This document shows, one piece after another, positions 31,813-43,178 of a DNA stretch of 64,000 nt. Where the stretch lies: positions 186,001-250,000 of the forward strand of contig JADDOH010001584.1 of NCBI GenBank assembly GCA_016648135.1. The letters run 5' to 3'. Numbering within the stretch: position 1 is the first letter of the stretch; the number at the start of each line of letters is the position of its first letter. The DNA is from Agrypnia vestita (taxonomy: Eukaryota > Arthropoda > Insecta > Trichoptera > Phryganeidae). A program made the translations under genes and the position numbers. The notes below the pieces were generated by a model. It saw only the letters and a list, made by a program, of their open reading frames with translations, searched no databases and had not been told where the DNA came from.

Positions 31813-32480
31813 GTCGTATTTCCATAGCACAAAAGTTTAACTATGTTTGAAAGTAATAAGAATATTGATGACATTGACGTATTCCATGTATGCATCTATA
31901 TTAAAGAAAATACTATGATTTATTTTTATAAATCATTTTAAGGTTTTTACTAAATAACTTTACCTTTTCTTAAGAACATCAAGAAACAGCCTAGATGAAA
32001 ACGACACCCAAAACCGAAGAACCGACCCCAAAAGCTTACCTAAGCAATGAGGTGGGATAGTATCAGGAGGAAGAAGAAGGAAATGAACAAGGTGGATAGA
32101 TAAACATGCTTCTTAAAGGGCATATTCAAGTAAATACAACCTCACTTGAAAATACAGCCGATCATACATTCAAAGCATATTAGCAGCATAACCTATGTTC
32201 ATGTCTAGAACACGCCTCTGTAGTGTTAGGTATTATAGCATTAATCACAGAGTGCTATTTGGTGCGGAGTGTGAAGATACAATCACCAAGTTTCACTTAA
32301 CATTGTTAAGAATAATCTCCGAGCACATCCACGGGTACATCACATATTTTACATATCGAATGCTATCTAGCTTCTGAATCTGCCCTTTCAGTTCTCGTAT
32401 ACGGTTGACCTTTCAAACAGTGGTTCCCAATGGTGGTTGGATGGCATTATTTAAGACAATTGAATTTTTTAATTTCATCA
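31813..32480. other. Mostly unassigned; possible LINE tail at 31985-32098
   Basis: 31985-32098 has LINE-tail composition (CGACCCCAAAAGCTTACC, ending GGAGGAAGAAGAAGG) but no diagnostic residues. The rest is unrecognised. Confidence 0.3.
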
Positions 32481-32483
32481 GAC

Positions 32484-32700
32484 CACGTACGCAGCAGAGA
32501 CGTGGGTACTGAGAAGAATGAGCACTGGATGTTTTTGAAATGAAAATGTTGAGGCGTATCTTTTAACCGGTTCTAGGTAATGGAATTTGGCGCAGGTGCT
32601 CCAATAAGGAGCTCTATACTTTGTTTAAGGAGCTAAGCGTCAGAAAATTTATAACATTGGAAAGACTACGGTGTCTGGGTTATAAGAGAATTTACTGAAT
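32484..32700 (+). mobile_element. LINE reverse transcriptase C-terminal fragment
   Basis: With frame changes it encodes YAAETWVL, KMLRRIF, PVLGNGIWRRCSNKELYTLF and KELSVRKFITLERLRCLG. Y.AETW.L....FERKMLRRIFGP......WR.R.N.ELY.L is the segment after the palm in many insect LINEs. It contains one stop and at least two frameshifts, with nothing preserved before or after. Confidence 0.8.
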
Positions 32701-33515
32701 AACAAACACCGAAGACCCTGCTTAATACAAGACCAATAGATCAAAGGAACTTTCATACATCCTACGTACAATAAACAGCATATGATAATATTGCTCGTTT
32801 TTGCTTCCACATTCATACATTTTAGTTGTTGTATACACTTGTAACTATTCATATACAAGTTGAAGAATTATGGAGACGTTATGCAACCATGCTTGAAATC
32901 TTTCAAGCTATTACAGGTATGAATACAACTTCGAAAGATTATACTACTCTCTATCATAAAAGGTCTAATGACGTATCTTTCTGAAAATTTCATTAAACCT
33001 ATTCCTATATGTGATTTTTTGTCACATTTTCGTGTTTTTTTTTACGAAATTTTTCTGAAACATTGAGTTGCAAACATCTTGGTCAAGTTATTTAATCAGC
33101 ATTATCCACTATTATTCAAAAATATTTTTTTTTGTATTCAGCTGTCTGTTTAAATTAGGTACATGTTCAATTTCGACTTTAATTTATAGGAAATAAAAAT
33201 TAAAAAGTACATACACTAAAAACATATCAATATTTTTATTATTTCCAAATTAAGCTTAAAGCTTGTGCTATAAAAATGGGGCTAGCTTGCTGACTCTTCC
33301 AACTTTCCTCTTATTTTCTATTATATTTTTTGGACTATAAACTCGCATGTGTGCAATGTGCACTATTTCTTGCACTCAAATTATTGTCACTCAGAAAAGT
33401 ACAAATTTGTTTTGGAAGTAATTATCTATTATAAGTTGATTGCACAATATTTTGGTTCTTCATCTCATGATAGTCTAATAGGCCAATCATTAATATAATT
33501 TTGGTCAATGTTCGG
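32701..33515. other. Unassigned AT-rich stretch
   Basis: Nothing recognised. Confidence 0.35.
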
Positions 33516-33519
33516 TACA

Positions 33520-34424
33520 TTAAGGGGGGGGGGTAAAATTTTTAACTTTTTTTGCAATTTATTTTTAATTTTTAAATAAATGTATAACATCGTAAGAATA
33601 TTGTGTCAAAATTTCAAGTCAATCGGAGCAAAATTGACTAAATTATGAACATTTGAGCGATACTCAGACTGATTTTCTGTACCTGCTCGGGCAGCTGAGA
33701 GACGCGCTCACCTGAGGACTACGGGACGTGCTATTGTATTGGAAGAGTTTTGCGTAGACAAGGACAAAAAGTTGCTGATGATGAAAGCTCTTTGCTGTGT
33801 GAACATGGCATCGATGATTATGTGTAAGTATAAAATAAGTGTCGAGTTTTATTTTGAATTTTACAGTGTGCAAAACTTTAAAGCGTTTTCCCCACATCTC
33901 ACGTTTTCAAAGTCGGTGTCCCTCATAACTTCAAAACTACTGCACCGATCCTTTTTAAATTTTGAAAATTATTTCTGTACATAATTTAAAAGGTAGCGCT
34001 GGAGACTTTTTTCAAATTTGTTAATAATTTTTATTTTTTAATAACAAATTAGCCGATTTTATTCGCAAAAAATCGCGTTTTTCCCTTCAAAGTGTTCCAA
34101 AAAAATTTAAATTTCAAAAAATCCTCCCAGCATTACCTGGGAAAACCTATTATCTAACGAATGAACTTTGATTTTTTGATTTCAGATGATCCAACACCAA
34201 ATGATGAGAGACACCGCAATTCTACTTTTTTCCGAGACACGTCCGAATAATTGCTGCCCTTGCCGTATTATTTAATATTTCTTCATGAAAATTTTACACA
34301 ATATTCTTCAAATATCATACTTTAATGTACTATTGGATTTAATAAAGAGATTTTAACTGTGTCGTCACAAAAAAATCACAAAAACATGCCTTTTTTTGTA
34401 CGAATTAACCTTACCCCCCCTTAA
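33520..34424. mobile_element. 905-bp TTAA-flanked element with poly-G termini (piggyBac-like target)
   Basis: TTAA (33520-33523) followed by ten G and TAAAATTTTTAAC opens the element; GGTTAATTCG-type sequence, seven G and TTAA (34421-34424) close it on the opposite strand. TTAA duplications are the hallmark of piggyBac-group transposons. No transposase is encoded. The interior has a coding-like block at 33690-33825 (one frame RVLRRQGQKVADDESSLLCE), a perfect donor GTAAGT (33824-33829) and, 362 bp later, an acceptor TTGATTTCAG (ends 34185) followed by a 21-codon frame ending DTSE. That looks like a captured or residual two-exon gene, though the phase does not join cleanly. Confidence 0.65.
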
Positions 34425-34504
34425 GATAAATCAAAAATCTGGTTTCGCATATTTATTTCTGTGTGCGGGGGTTGGGAACACGTGTGCGGACAAATAGTTA
34501 TTAG

Positions 34505-34835
34505 AGGGAACATTGGACTCTTCCCATGGACAGCTCACAGAACAAAGTACTCCAAGAAATAAATGTTGAGCAACGTCTGTCTTCGACGATACAAATCCGC
34601 ATACTGAAATACTTGGAACACGTCTCAAGATGCACGGATGCATCGGAGAGAGTAGTGTTGCAAGGCAGAGTCGAGGGAACCCGTCCTGTGGAAGATCGCC
34701 GACTAGATGGCTGGATCTGGTGGATTCTGCAACCAACGGCTGGCTTCCGAAGCCGTCGGAGCTGCAGATAGGGGCAGATGGCACCGGATAAATATGGCTA
34801 GTCTGCCAAGAACGTAATGAAGGAGCAAGAGTGGT
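34505..34835 (+). mobile_element. LINE ORF C-terminus
   Basis: The frame reads EQRLSSTIQIRILKYLEHVS then ERVVLQGRVEGTRP and, after a shift, ADRGRWHRINMASLPRT. The pattern K..L...I..RIL.F.GHV.R....E.LV.QG.VEG.R.RGRSP.RW and a late DRxRW motif is the C-terminal region of a common insect non-LTR family. The GHV motif is EHV here. 5'-truncated. Confidence 0.8.
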
Positions 34836-34841
34836 GAACTC

Positions 34842-34915
34842 CTTGAATGAGACTCGCACCCTCTACCACTAGACCCAGTGTACAAGGGTCTGAACTACTA
34901 GACCAACAGGGACGT
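34842..34915 (-). repeat. tRNA-derived SINE head
   Basis: The minus strand reads CCTGTTGGTCTAGTAGTTCA (A-box-like) and, further on, GGGTGCGAGTCTC (B-box-like). It abuts the LINE end at 34835. Degenerate. Confidence 0.45.
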
Positions 34916-35105
34916 CAATATAGTTTCATATGTATCCCAAAATAGCCTCCTTTTTTCGTTTTCATTCATCTCAAGCAATTCATAATAATAATAGTTTTTA
35001 TTAATTTCTTTTTTTAAATTATTTTACACTTCGACTGCCTAACTAGGGATTACCTGTTTGAAGGCAGTCGACTATTTACATAGCAAAAAGAGAAGAATGT
35101 AATTT

Positions 35106-35310
35106 AGTATACATTACAATAATTTTTTTAAATGAACAAATACTCGTATATAATAAATTTAAATTTGATAAAATAATTAGTATACATTACAATAAATTTT
35201 TAAATGAACAAATGTTTAATAAATTTTAATTTGATAAAATAATTAGTATACATTACAATAAATTTTTAAATGAACAAATATATAATAAATTTAAATTTGA
35301 TAAAATAATT
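35106..35310. repeat. Three-unit 66-73-bp tandem repeat
   Basis: Units start with AGTATACATTACAATAA at 35106 (73 bp), 35179 (66 bp) and 35245 (66 bp). Units 2 and 3 differ at a handful of positions. The array lies downstream (in minus-strand sense) of the LINE relic at 35460-36115 and could be part of its 3' UTR. Confidence 0.9.
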
Positions 35311-35459
35311 TGGAACAGAAATACAGAATTATCGGTAAGGTAAGGTAAAGCAAAAAGAGAAATCGAAAAAAATATAAATTACAAAATATATAATAAAAAT
35401 TTAAAATAAGCAAAAATTGAGGACTGAGAGAAAATTACACAGCATTACAAAGGAATTCA

Positions 35460-36115
35460 TTTTAGGGTTTTCTCAGATAGTTTTCGTCCGATTTCAATGA
35501 GTCACCCATTTAATTGTTTTTTTAGAGCATGTGGTTTTTTTAAAGTTATTCAGCATCAAATTATATATTTTTGGGCCTAGGTATGCATAATGCGTTTGTC
35601 CTAACTTCAAATTCTTTTTGTCATTTCTTAGCCATCCTTTGGTAGAATTTCTAGTTCGGTATGGTGGTTTAATTGGACATAGCTATATATATTTTTATGA
35701 ACATGTAAAATCACTTTGTGAACATAAATTTGTCTAGTATCCAAAACCCTAAATTCCCTATAGAGACATTCACTCGGATATCGAAATGGTTTTTTCATTA
35801 TAACTCTCAATAAGGCTTTTTGTGCTTTGTTCACTGGTTTTAGACCTGCTTTATAAGTACCACCCCACCCTAATATTCCGCATGCTAAGATAGAGTTACA
35901 AAGCGCATAGTATATTTGTTTTAAGAGATATATGTCAAATATGCTACGTACAGAAATGAAAATATGCATTAGCTTCCTGATTTTATTTGCTATAAGTTCA
36001 GTGTGTTTATTCCACTTAAGCAATTGGTCCACAATAACACCCAGATATTTTATGTGAGATGCATTTTCAGTAGTAACTTCGGATTCGTGGGCTTTTATAG
36101 TAATGTGGTATTATT
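35460..36115 (-). mobile_element. LINE reverse transcriptase, thumb to C-terminus
   Basis: The minus strand is open for 134 codons at 35628-36032. It is extended upstream in frame by ITIKAHESEVTTENASHIKY then LGVIVDQLLKWNKH (36033-36110). Marks include LKQIYYALCNSILACGILGW, GGTYKAGLKPVNKAQKALLR and FRYPSECLYREFRVLDTRQI. After one frameshift near 35625 it continues RNDKKNLKLGQTHYAYLGPK and IYNLMLNNFKKTTC to about 35500. YLGV.D..L.W..H and the GW..... KAQK.LLR.I pattern fit CR1/Jockey-like LINEs. The palm with its YADD box is absent. It is the best preserved LINE block in the window. Confidence 0.9.
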
Positions 36116-37380
36116 ATTAATTATTCTTTACAATTTCACGTCTTCTTCAAGTCTTCACATTTTAGATTGAAAAATTTAAAATCCGACGCCTAGTGTAAAA
36201 GTTGAATCTGCTGACTAAAATTAATTAATTTGAAATCGAATTTTTTTTCGTACTAATATTGATGAATCTCGAAGGCACGTAGGAATTTAACGTTCAATAA
36301 TTATGGAATCATAAATTTCAATCGAAATAATCACCAAATCATGTCGAAAATGATTGAATAATGTATAGTAATCCATTTTACGTAAATGTTGAAAGTTTCA
36401 GTTCTCTAGCTAGTCGGGAAGTTGATGAAATATCAGTATATATTGAAGTGTAATAGAAAAACGAAAATAACAAAAATGTTGAATGCCCTAAAATAAGAAA
36501 CAGTAAATCAAAAAATAAAATATAATGTGTTGGTAAAAATATTAAAATTAAACACAGACTACTTTGACAACAGGATGAAACTAAATATGGATTTTCATTC
36601 ATACGATACAAAAAGAAGAAAAAGAAAAACATCTCACAAAATTTTCTAATGTAGAAAGGTCTTAGAATTTTATATAGCTTGTAATTAAAGTGAATTGAAT
36701 TTAAAACACAGTCAATATAAAGAAGTTTAAACAGGAATGCAAAAATTTTATTATAAAAACTTTTAAATGATTAGATTTTGGAATGCAATATGTTTAAATC
36801 GTGTATTCCTCACAAAATATCATATATATAACTAAATAATTAAGATAAATAAATAAAAAATATAAGATTCCACAAACGAACCGACACAGAGAGTTAAATA
36901 AAAGCATGTAAAAAGTTAGAAATCTTGAAGGTGTTTTGAATTAATAAATCACGGTATATGGTTACAAAATATTTGTTGACGAAAGAGCGCAATAACTGTG
37001 ATTATTTGAACACCTATAAGACAAGTACGAAGTAGCAGGAGGCGATAAATCAACGATGTGAAGACTTGCGACGTAAACTGATTCGCCCACTGTCTCAATG
37101 CGGAGCGGTTCCGAGAAGAAATAATTGTGACATGGAGTAACTGTACCAGTTACTGACAGCTGCTTAACTTTCATATTTTGGATCATATTTATATTCTGGG
37201 TGTGACTGAGTTATTACGAAGTGTGAACATGTACAATGTTATCACAGGTTTTCACCGCCGTTCGATAACAAAGATTTGACACTTTCGATAAAACTGTCGC
37301 CTTTTGATCATATTATGGACAGAGGATCAAGCCTCGTTCCAGGAGACTCATTTTACTATTTTTATAGCATTTAATCGGCC
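36116..37380. other. Unassigned AT-rich stretch
   Basis: No frame or shared repeat recognised. 37000-37150 is slightly less AT-rich. Confidence 0.35.
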
Positions 37381-37381
37381 C

Positions 37382-38071
37382 GATTCTGAAAATAACAATG
37401 TCTAGATCTTTAAGATCTTTATCCCAACACTTAATAGACGATAATAATAATTAAATTAATTAATTAATTAATTAAATAATTAAAAATGTCCAGAGCAGAT
37501 TTTGCTATTCTACGTCTCAAATACACTGTATTAAAATATGATATAAGAAAGATTGTTTCTTACAAACGTATTAATTTCTTCATCCGCAGCGTCCAGATGA
37601 AATATCATGGCTAAACTTGTCATAACCGTGTTCGGCGTTACTGCGTATTCAAATCTTCCCATCCTGACATTTGACAGATATGTCTGGATCTTTAAGATCT
37701 TTATCCCAACACTTAATAGACGATAATAAACGAGACATAGCTTTACGTCGGTGTTTGTTTCTGTAAGTTTCTACATGAGATAGATATAGAGGGAGGGAGA
37801 AAGATGTAAATTGTTATCTGTCAAATTTCAAGATGGGAAAATTTGAATACGCGGTAACGCGGTCAAGTTTAGCCATGATATTTCATCTGGACGCTGTGGA
37901 TGAAGAAATTAATACGTTTGTAAGAAACAATCTTTCTTATATCATATTTTAATACAGTGTATTTGAGCCGTAGAATAGCAAAATCTGCTCTGAACATTTT
38001 TAATTATTATTATCGTCTATTAAGTGTTGGGGTAAAGATCTTAAAGATCTAGACATTGTTATTTTCAGAAT
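37382..38071. mobile_element. 690-bp palindromic fold-back element
   Basis: The left arm 37382-37681 and right arm 37815-38071 are inverted copies, starting with ATTCTGAAAATAACAATGTC and containing GCAGATTTTGCTATTCTACG and GTCCAGATGAAATATCATGG. The left arm is longer because of a TTAA run (37455-37487). The 133-bp centre holds a direct copy of arm sequence (ATCTTTAAGATCTTTATCCC at 37689-37708, also 37411-37430). No coding capacity. Confidence 0.9.
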
Positions 38072-38329
38072 ACGGATGATTGTCTTTATTGGGTACTAGT
38101 TGTGCTCACGGCTCCGCACGCATAGATTGTTAATAACTTCTAATCATGTTTTATAAATTTATGTATTAACCTTAACATATAGATATATGTTGTCGCGGAT
38201 TTTTTTATCAACTTTTTCAGTTCTACACCTTCTCACTAGAAAGTATTTAAATATCTCTTACCATTAAGGCAGCGTTCGTAAAAAAACGCATCGCTCGACC
38301 ATTTTTTCGTCGACTTTAGTTGTAAAATA
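38072..38329. other. Unassigned stretch
   Basis: Nothing recognised. Confidence 0.3.
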
Positions 38330-38520
38330 GGTCACCACGACAAGCCTTTTTATTTTAACGGGATAATACATAGCCTATGTCTACCCTGAAGGTCCATTCT
38401 AAATATTGATGAGAGAATTTTTGAAATCGAATGAGTAGTTTCGGAGATTACCTCCTACATCCAAACATACAAACTTACAAACCTACAAACTTTACCTCTT
38501 TATATATTAGTATAGATTAC
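38330..38520 (+). repeat. RTE-like 3' end or SINE tail
   Basis: GGGATAATACATAGCCTATG, the ACATACAAACTTACAAACC run and the end CTTTACCTCTTTATATATTAGTATAGATTA follow the layout of RTE-type LINE 3' ends and SINEs that share them in insects (recalled pattern). No coding residue remains. Confidence 0.55.
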
Positions 38521-40080
38521 TCCTGTTCTCATAACATATGTTTAACTTAATTTTGAGTACTAAATAATATTAATGTACTCATAGAGTACGCATTATACAG
38601 AAAATCATAATCTTAAATCAACGAATCCACGACATTTGCTATTTATCAATAAATTAATTGTATTGAAATACTTATAATGGTACAGAAAAGGCAAGATATA
38701 CTTTTAAGTAATTATTTGATTTTGTTTGGTGGAATTCTTAATGCATTTTTATTTTTTACTAACATTCAAGCCCGGTGTTACACGGGAGTCATTTAGTTTC
38801 GGATGTCATTGATAATATCATTTGCGCAGGCCTTAAAGAGTATCGACGACATTATTTTTATTAGTATCCTAGAGTGCAACCGAACAAAATTTGGACCAAA
38901 TGAGTTCAATATAATGTGTCCTTTAAGAATAACGATGACTTAATTTTCTTAGTGTCCTTGAGTGCAACTGACCAATTATGATGAGTTCAATACTACGTGG
39001 ATTTATATTGTAGGGAGGTATCAATGAGACCAGGGAGGACGTGTTTCGGTATTGCCACGTATTCGTTCAAGCAAAACGCCTCGGTAAATGATAATTTTTT
39101 TTTTAAAATAGTAACAAAACGATTTTGCGCATCAGACCTCATTAGAATATTGGCGCCCGAAAATAATATATTAAAAATCGCTATATGTCGCTCGCTGATC
39201 ACAATTTTAACTTAGATTTGCCTGGAAGACGGCGTCGAGCTATACATAAGTACGCTGCACTGCTCCCGCGCCACGCCAGTACCTAGAAACTTCCACACTT
39301 TCCTGATTGATGAAATTGTTTTTCTTTTATTTTTTATCGTAACATTATTTTCTTATTTTCAAATTGTATTTCAAATAATAAAAACAATACCTTCACTCCT
39401 GTTGGACTGCTGCAAAAACTGACAGTCAAGTAGGGTTCTCGACTGTTACTATGCAAAATGAAATGAAAATATATACCTAAATAATTTTCTTATAATTATT
39501 TTAAAACGTTACCTGTTTTAGTGGCGGTAAACGTAACAACAAACATAATTAACTTAGTGTTAAAATCATATTATTTATATTGTGTGTAAAAAGATTAATT
39601 GAAAACAACACTCTTGGTAGGCAGTTAAACCGAAGAAAGGCGAGAAGAGAGCGAGAAATCCATAATATTTCTTACAGGCACCATAAAAGTAATACTTTAC
39701 ACTGCCGTTCAGTGGTTCGGTTGTCATGTTTCATAACATTTTATAACTCTGCAATGATTCAACTATTGATACCAATTCAATAGGAGGAAACTCAGCGAAG
39801 ATTTACAGCCGATAGTGTTCAACGGAGCTAAAATTAATAGTCTTGTAATTATTATTTTGTTTGTGCTACTTGCTATCGTAAATGTTATGAAATATTAACG
39901 ACAGTCTACCTTTCAAAGCACCAGATGTTGTTCACTAAAGGAGTCCATTTCGATAAAATATATTTTCAATAAAGGTTTTATTACACGGACAATAATAATA
40001 TTTATGCATTGCGCTACAAACTCAAGAATGTGCTTCAGTGCTATATAAATGCAAATATCAATGTATGTGTTTATTTCCAA
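38521..40080. other. Unassigned stretch
   Basis: A diverged internal repeat at 38800-39000 (GTATCCTAGAGTGCAACCGA and GTGTCCTTGAGTGCAACTGA about 90 bp apart) is the only structure. 39230-39300 is CpG-richer. No gene. Confidence 0.35.
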
Positions 40081-40082
40081 CT

Positions 40083-40265
40083 AGTTGTAACCCGTCAAAA
40101 ATGACGGTACTGTTTTACATGTCGATTCCTAAGGAATAAATATTTATTGAAGAAAAAAATTTTCTATAAAAAAAAAAATTACTATAAAGAAGTTACGGAC
40201 GTTACACGAAGTTACGGGGACAGACAGACAGACAGACAAACGGACGGACGAAATTATTATAATTG
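40083..40265 (+). repeat. Interspersed repeat with (ACAG)n-like run
   Basis: TTGTAACCCGTCAAAAATGACGG start, GAAGTTACGGACG/GAAGTTACGGGGACAG near-duplicate, then CAGACAGACAGACAAACGG. Layout resembles a SINE or RTE 3' end; no coding sequence. Confidence 0.4.
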
Positions 40266-40500
40266 GGATGGGATGTGAATCCTTTTTTCACAATTTGGCG
40301 ATTAATTTTAAAGTTTTAACTTATTCCTAAATCAATTCGTCAAATCTAAATCATCAAATCAAGTCGTTTTAACATAAATATAATGAACGAAATACATTGA
40401 TATTAAATTTAATAATTGATGATTTGAATTATTGTGCATATTAATTTCATATTCTCTTCACTGAAAAATGTTGAAGAAAAATAAAAGAAAGAAAGAAAAA
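40266..40500. other. Unassigned AT-rich stretch
   Basis: Nothing recognised. Confidence 0.3.
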
Positions 40501-40517
40501 AGCCTAAGCAAAGCTTG

Positions 40518-40940
40518 CTTACTTACTTACTTGCTATCACATCGTTTCCCGGTAGAGGTATGCAGAGAGGATAGTGCGCCACACTCTTTCATCCTGAGAC
40601 ACAACTCTCGCCTCATCCACATTCATACATATTCGCATACAAGCTCGACGGTTGTTGAGGCTTCTAACGGGACCATCTTCCACTATCTGGTTAATCTGGT
40701 CGTGACACGTCTTTAGTGGTTGCCCACTCTTTCTGGCGCCATCCACGCATGCGTAATGTATCTTTCTTACCATTCATTCACTCAACATATCTGAGCGACC
40801 GTTTGGTAATGTATTAATTATGCTAAGGTCAGCTTTACATTCATTTCTAATATCTTCATTCTTTACTCTAGCATAAATGGATTTGTCACACATACGTCTA
40901 AGAGAACTTATCTCCAATGCATTCATTCTAAACATAGCAG
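40518..40940 (-). mobile_element. LINE C-terminus with TAAG-type tail (copy 1 of 3)
   Basis: The minus strand encodes RLCDKSIYARVKNEDIRNE-like residues (40820-40900), then after a frame change VRKIHYACVDGARKSGQPLK, TCHDQINQIVEDGPVRSLNN, RRACMRICMNVDEARVV and VWRTILSAYLYRETM. It ends in a GTAA/TAAG tail (40524-40541). The other copies are 47980-48325 (+) and 61290-61775 (-), with the same order of blocks. The tail in each copy is a four-base repeat following GATGG or GATAG. Confidence 0.85.
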
Positions 40941-41410
40941 TAGATATAATTGCTTTTTTATCGAAATATTTTCTATTTTAAAAATCTAAAAATTTGCGTC
41001 TTGGCATATTTTGACTTTTAAATAGAAATTGGAAAACTAACGGTAGATGATGAAAATGACGTTGAGAGCTGAAAATAATAGCGTTGACATATAAATTCTA
41101 GACGGAATAAGCCTTGTTAATACGTGTTTTCCTGCTTCCTACTTTTAATATGTTTTTCATTTCTACATATCCGCATTCTTCTTTATCATAGCTTTGTAAA
41201 AAAGTCAAAGACTAATCACAATGAATTAGAAGACGATATGATGCGATAAAAAGCGCTCCAGTAGCTGCCACCAGGGAAAGAGCGTTAATTAAACTGAAAA
41301 ATAGTGTGTCAATCTGATTTCGTCAATATATATTTTATTATTAAACAAATTCCGTCATTTTCATCGTTGTCCGTGTTTTTTATATATGGAAATCGTTTAT
41401 TAATATGGAT
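40941..41410. other. Unassigned AT-rich stretch
   Basis: Nothing recognised. Confidence 0.3.
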
Positions 41411-41414
41411 AAAC

Positions 41415-41842
41415 AAAAATATGCATATTGAAAGTAAGGTCAAAATATACAAGCCATGCGTGCGACCTATTATGACATACGCTGTAGAGACGCTTGCTGA
41501 CACTGTCCGCACTAAAGAACTCAGAACAACTGAAGTGAAGGTGCTGAGATCCATTACTGGAAAAACTTTACGTGACCGTGTCCGAAATTAAGACAAGGAA
41601 AACTTGCAAAACAGAAGACGTAGCACGATGGGATAGATTCAGAAGAAGATTCTGGTGGGATCACGTAGCCAGAATGGGCAGTGACAGATACGTGCATACA
41701 GCACCGAATGAAATCCCCTTGAACGACGCCTACCGGGAAGACCACAGAAAAGATGGAGGGATAGCTGGACCTCGTCATCCCAGGAGGCGTAGTTTTCTGT
41801 AGCACAGATCAACAGATCTACTCAAAGAAAAAGAAGAAGAAG
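41415..41842 (+). mobile_element. LINE 3' end with GAA tail
   Basis: The 95-codon frame at 41304-41591 contains VKIYKPCVRPIMTYAVETLA, DTVRTKELRTTEVKVLRSIT and GKTLRDRVRN, then a stop. Frame changes follow, with RRRFWWDHVARMGSDRYVHT and a GPRHPRRRSFL end. The tail is AGAAAAAGAAGAAGAAGAAG (41819-41842). It is homologous to 22375-22775 and, at its end, to 5712-5940. It is the least damaged copy of the three, with two or three frame breaks. Confidence 0.85.
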
Positions 41843-42610
41843 AAGTTTAATAATAAAAGAAACATTGAAAAAATCAGATCAAAATTATTTTGATTTCCTG
41901 TAAGGTTTTAAATAATCACTTTTTGGCTTTTTACTCCGGATATGGAAAAAATCGTACAAAATAAAGTACAATAAATATTCAAACCTTAAACTCGTAGGAG
42001 TGATTAACAAGACTAAGTAATTAATTGAAGCACTCAGTGCTGATTTAATATGAAGATGCCGATAAAACGGGGTTCTTGATATTATAAAGTCACACTTATA
42101 AACGAAGCACTTAACAGATTCGATATAAATTTTTGCATAAACGTGTCATGAGTGCGCACTCTACCAGATGAGAAACAGATTATTTCAACGGTGCAAAGTT
42201 ACGAGGAGTTGAATAATATTTTAATGCTAACATTAAATATGCCAACCATAACATTTTGAATGATAACAATCATTCTGTCAAGCATAAAATACTTATTAAC
42301 CCTTTCATATCCATATCCATTTGAGCGGATTTTCATTTATTATTATTATTTATTATTATCTAAACAAGCGCTTGACAACAAGTGCTTTAATTTAGTAGTA
42401 ATAAAAGTACTGCAATCTGCAATCACTGTATTATTTCATTTCATTGTGTTTTTTTTTCTCTTTCTGTAGCTACCAATATAAGGTCCACCAATCACACACA
42501 CTTAACCTTTCGCTTACCCCGCTCCAAAATACTAGACTTAGGCGGAAATTCCATAAAATAGTCATGTCCACAAATGTGGACATGCGATAGCGCGTATAAA
42601 AACTTTTATG
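41843..42610. other. Unassigned stretch
   Basis: AT-rich. A (TTA)n run at 42338-42358. No gene. Confidence 0.35.
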
Positions 42611-42614
42611 TATT

Positions 42615-42925
42615 TTATCTTCTATGTGTAGTTTTCTGGGATATTTTTCCGTGTATAGCAAAAGCATGGCTGAGCCGTCTCTGGTCGACGATTCGGATTG
42701 TCATTGAAGGATCCTTCATCAGGAATGATGTGATGAGTATGTGTTGATGTGTAAGTTAAGTACTAGCTTGCAATACCGTACCGAGGTACAAGCCGGTACT
42801 TAACCTACACATCAATACATATTCAGCACATCACCTCCGATGATGGAACCTGCAACGGGATCCGAAACGTCGACAAGAAAGTCGACATTTACATACAGAA
42901 GATTCTGAAAGGACATAAACACCCG
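42615..42925. mobile_element. Inverted pair with hammerhead-like motifs (family 4, copy 1)
   Basis: The plus arm reads CCGATGATGG (42837-42846), a hairpin region and GATCCGAAACGTCG (42859-42872). The minus arm reads CTGATGA (42717-42723), AGGATCCTTCAATGACAATC and GAATCGTC. Both arms end in TTTCTGGGATATTTTTCCGT-like sequence or its relics. The centre holds an inverted GTACCGAGGTAC-type core (42775-42795). A close relative is at 45640-45895. Confidence 0.6.
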
Positions 42926-43016
42926 AGAACATTTTTAAGGTTAAAATTAATCAATAATTTCTTCGTAAAGCATATTACACAGTTGAAATTAATATCTAAG
43001 TATTAATTAAACTGAA

Positions 43017-43178
43017 TTATGGATCAGAAAGTTCGAAGAGACCAGTTCAACGCTAAATAAGAAGAAAACCGGGCGGCCGCGAAGCAGGAGAAGCGAAGAG
43101 AATGTCACGCAAGTTGAGTACTTGGATGCAGAAAATGGAGGCAACCTGCCATACATCCAATATATCGGTGGTGAATGA
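43017..43178 (+). mobile_element. DUF4817-like helix-turn-helix scrap of a transposase
   Basis: A 53-codon frame reads LWIRKFEETSSTLNKKKTGR then PRSRRSEENVTQVE and an unrelated tail to TGA (43176-43178). W..+F.ETGS...K...GRPR..R..EN+..V is the N-terminal helix-turn-helix of IS630/Tc1-like transposases, annotated as DUF4817 in many arthropods. GS is SS here. The recognition domain would bind terminal repeats; the DDE catalytic part is absent. It lies about 90 bp after the inverted pair at 42615-42925, but no link is proven. Confidence 0.65.

Noticed and set aside
34431..34859. 142-codon minus-strand frame as a gene
   Set aside because: Shadow of the plus-strand LINE C-terminus at 34505-34835.
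42985..43020. A functional link between the DUF4817 scrap and the adjacent inverted pair as one element
   Set aside because: No shared termini or target duplication encloses both; proximity alone is not evidence.
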